DNA of 64,000 nt from Alphaproteobacteria bacterium UBA3612. GTDB lineage: Bacteria; Pseudomonadota; Alphaproteobacteria; Sphingomonadales; Sphingomonadaceae. The DNA is taken from positions 1 to 64,000 of the forward strand of contig DFLT01000003.1 of assembly GCA_002375465.1 (NCBI GenBank), given 5' to 3'. A program made the translations under genes and the position numbers. The notes under the pieces were generated by a model. The model worked only from the letters and a program-made list of their open reading frames with translations. It made no database searches and was not told the origin of the DNA. Each line of letters begins with the position of its first letter. Position 1 is the first letter of the stretch. Shown one piece after another: positions 62,103 through 64,000 of the stretch.

Positions 62103-63318
62103 ATATCCCCCGGAACCACCAAAGGGCGAGGAGCAAGGAAACAAAGCAGACGACGGCGGTAGCCTCGCTTGCGGGTAAAGGCAGTAAAGACGTGACGGTT
62201 GCCGCGATGGCACCCACGCCGAAACCGCATGCGCCCAACAGAGCCGATGCCGCGCCTGCCCGGCGTGGATCAACGCTCAATCCCCCGGCATTCGCATTAC
62301 CGGCGACAAATCCATAGGTGGCTAGGATCAGGAATAGCGCCGACATTATTCCATAAATGCCGCCGAAACCGGTGAAGGCCACCACCATGAGAAGGCCGCC
62401 AAACAAAACACCCAGACGGTTTGCAATCCGCATGATGTTGTCTGCGCTATATCTATCCAGCAAAAGACGATTGACCTGCGTGCCCGCGATCAGGCCGGCC
62501 GCATTCATCGCAAATAGCCAGCCAAACATTGTTTCCGACACGCCATATTGCAGAATCAAGATGGCAGGCGCGCTGGAAATATAGGCGAACAGGCTCGCCT
62601 GATTGAACGCCTGCCCCAGCATATAACCGCGGAAACGCTGATCACCGAACAGGGCGATCATACCGGCAAAGAAATTCTCCCCCCGCGCCAGCGTGGCAGT
62701 TTCCGCTGTACGGCTTTCGCCCAGCGATAGGACCACCCAGAAGCCGAGCAGGGTCCCATAGGCAGCGAGCAGCCAGAATATGTACTGCCAGCTTGCAAAG
62801 GCCAGGATCGTTGAACCCAGCAGCGGCGCGAAAATAGGCGCGACGCCCATGACGAGGATGATCCATGAGAAAACCCGGGCCGTATCCTGATGATCGAAGC
62901 GGTCGCGCACCACGGCGCGCGCGATGACCAGGGCAGCGCAGCTTCCGAGCCCCTGAACGAAACGAAGCGCGATAAGCTGCCACGCGCTGGCGGCAAACAC
63001 GCACAGGACCGAGGCAAGGACGAACAGAGCGATGCCGCCGATCAGTGGCGGACGGCGTCCTAAACGGTCAGACAGGGGGCCGTAAAACAGCTGCCCCAGC
63101 GCAAGTCCCGCCATCAGCGCGGCAAGCGTCTGCTGCATCTGGGCGGGACTTGCCCCGATATTTTCCCCGATGGCCGGCAGTGCAGGCAGATAGAGGTCGA
63201 TCGACAGCGGGCCGAAAGCGGTCAGGCCACCCAGCAAGATAATCAGCCAAAGCGAGGGTTTCGCGCGCCCCTCATGCCTTGGGGCCGGACCTTCTGCAGG
63301 TACCGGCCCCAAAACCAC
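62062..63318 (-). CDS. Bcr/CflA-type MFS multidrug exporter
   Basis: 418 residues, start GTG at 63318. Twelve hydrophobic helices; family marks include GPLSIDLYLPALPAIG in helix 1, the loop motif GPLSDRLGRRPPLIGG and ARAVVRDRFD in helix 4. Such pumps export drugs or amino-acid derivatives with the proton gradient. Its last 13 codons overlap the end of the convergent Lrp/AsnC gene. No promoter motif stands out. Confidence 0.9.
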   Translation of the reverse strand: MVLGPVPAEGPAPRHEGRAKPSLWLIILLGGLTAFGPLSIDLYLPALPAIGENIGASPAQMQQTLAALMAGLALGQLFYGPLSDRLGRRPPLIGGIALFVLASVLCVFAASAWQLIALRFVQGLGSCAALVIARAVVRDRFDHQDTARVFSWIILVMGVAPIFAPLLGSTILAFASWQYIFWLLAAYGTLLGFWVVLSLGESRTAETATLARGENFFAGMIALFGDQRFRGYMLGQAFNQASLFAYISSAPAILILQYGVSETMFGWLFAMNAAGLIAGTQVNRLLLDRYSADNIMRIANRLGVLFGGLLMVVAFTGFGGIYGIMSALFLILATYGFVAGNANAGGLSVDPRRAGAASALLGACGFGVGAIAATVTSLLPLPASEATAVVCFVSLLLALWWFRGIFNPPARQAGALTS

Positions 63319-63358
63319 TTCGGAACCTTCTTCGGGACGGCGACGCGCGCCGGTGGAC

Positions 63359-63808
63359 CTAGGCAGCTTCTACCTCTTTCTTCTCTGCAGGCTTACGCTC
63401 TTCGAACTTGCCGCCCAGTTCCTCGGCACGCTCGTCAGAAATGTGCTTTTTGGCATGCGGGAACATTTCTTCTTCTTCCTCATCGATATGATGTTCGTAT
63501 CTGTGCTTCAGTTTCAGGAACGTTGCTTTCCAGTCCTCGCCGGTCGTTTCCATTTCCTCCAGCGTCGATACATATTCATCGATCTGCTTGTGTTCCGCCA
63601 CTGAATGGCGGGCTTCATCCTGTTCGTCGGGATCTCCCATCATTTCGGCGTAAAGCGTCTGCTCTTCGGCGTTCGCATGGCTCAGCGCCTCCGCCTTGAA
63701 CTTTTCGAACAGTTTCTGGCGCGCATCGGCGTCGGCCTCTGCAAGCTCCGCCAGAATCTCCCGATGCTGATCGTGATCGCGTTTCAGGAGGGTAAAGATA
63801 TCGGCCAT
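63359..63808 (-). CDS. Hemerythrin-domain protein
   Basis: 149 residues from the ATG at 63808 (GGAG 7 nt upstream). The HHE pattern is clear: LLKRDHDQHREIL with H12 and H15, LSHANAEEQTLYAEM, EHKQIDEYVSTLEEM and KHRYEHHIDEEEEEMFPHAKK. It should bind a di-iron or similar centre and may respond to oxygen, NO or redox stress. A charged Lys/Glu tail ends the protein. Confidence 0.88.
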   Translation of the reverse strand: MADIFTLLKRDHDQHREILAELAEADADARQKLFEKFKAEALSHANAEEQTLYAEMMGDPDEQDEARHSVAEHKQIDEYVSTLEEMETTGEDWKATFLKLKHRYEHHIDEEEEEMFPHAKKHISDERAEELGGKFEERKPAEKKEVEAA

Positions 63809-63891
63809 GGACGTTCTCCGCATTAGGTTTCTACACCGATGACTACGCATCAGGGCGACCTAGGTTGCGCCGGGACGGCTCACGACGGGGA

Positions 63892-63967
63892 TGGTGGGCG
63901 CTGACGGGCTCGAACCGCCGACCCTCTCGGTGTAAACGAGATGCTCTACCAACTGAGCTAAGCGCCC
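63892..63967 (-). tRNA. tRNA-Val (UAC)
   Basis: Cloverleaf on the minus strand: acceptor GGGCGCT/AGCGCCC, D arm GCTC/GAGC, anticodon stem TCTCG/CGAGA with loop TTTACAC (anticodon TAC), T arm with TTCGAGC, encoded CCA at 63892-63894. Confidence 0.95.
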
Positions 63968-64000
63968 CTTCCCAGCCTTCTGCCAAGCCGTTATGGCCTG

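Overview
The window is high-GC alphaproteobacterial DNA, most likely from a member of the Sphingomonadales (Sphingomonadaceae or Erythrobacteraceae). The reasons are the lptD-surA-pdxA-rsmA cluster, a DUF3775 protein, a trxB-LysR pair, a CYP153-type P450, aguA/aguB behind rlmE and ppx, and an accessory region with a strawberry-notch-like helicase, a toprim/CHC2 protein and a DUF5818 protein. The genus cannot be named from sequence alone.

Positions 1-14011 look like the right end of an integrative element. A P4-type integrase (12577-13830) lies beside a tRNA-Met(CAU) gene whose 3' end faces the element; the other end lies left of the window. From left to right the element carries: the tail of a DUF5131 (phage Gp37/Gp68-like) gene; a tightly packed minus-strand operon of Xre/MbcA/ParS antitoxin, RES toxin and a protein with a canonical HEPN RNxxxH motif; a strawberry-notch-like methyltransferase/helicase gene cut in two by a RIT element (three overlapping tyrosine recombinases between 95-bp inverted repeats, 90/95 identical); a toprim/CHC2 primase-like gene diverging from a lytic transglycosylase across a perfect alphaproteobacterial LexA box (GTTC-N7-GTTC); and a DUF5818 protein.

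Positions 14012-25607 return to chromosomal backbone: isoaspartyl peptidase, DUF3775, 2'-5' RNA ligase-like, CinA-like, a CDF cation transporter with a lipoprotein partner, tRNA-Lys, folK, type-5 uracil-DNA glycosylase, and a minus-strand ppx-rlmE-aguA-aguB operon, ending at tRNA-Gln. A small cassette (Imm11/DUF1629-like protein plus Sel1 lipoprotein) sits between two diverged copies of a ~180-bp segment and separates the transporter from cinA, which were probably once adjacent.

Positions 25608-37740 hold an S9 peptidase, a PAS-GGDEF-EAL c-di-GMP protein, a PepSY / response regulator / histidine kinase operon, an Uup-type ABC-F ATPase, a CYP153-type P450, a ZntB-type transporter and ndk. Positions 37741-51100 are housekeeping: holC and pepA; the outer-membrane biogenesis and cofactor operon lptD-surA-pdxA-rsmA; a TPR protein, a 16S rRNA m5C methyltransferase, guaB, an M28 peptidase and clpX.

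Positions 51101-64000 contain an SLC13 permease, PilZ protein, dciA, mutY-tspO, ubiK, YbjN, a methyltransferase, LysR-trxB, a degenerate histidine kinase, Lrp/AsnC, a Bcr/CflA exporter, a hemerythrin protein and tRNA-Val. Between the methyltransferase and the LysR gene the minus strand can fold into tandem hairpins with UCCUCCC-type (anti-Shine-Dalgarno) loops, a candidate small RNA.

The best candidates for something new are the Xre-RES-HEPN operon, the RIT insertion that splits the helicase, the SOS box in the mobile element, the duplicated-junction immunity cassette and the anti-SD small RNA. No rRNA genes or CRISPR arrays were seen.
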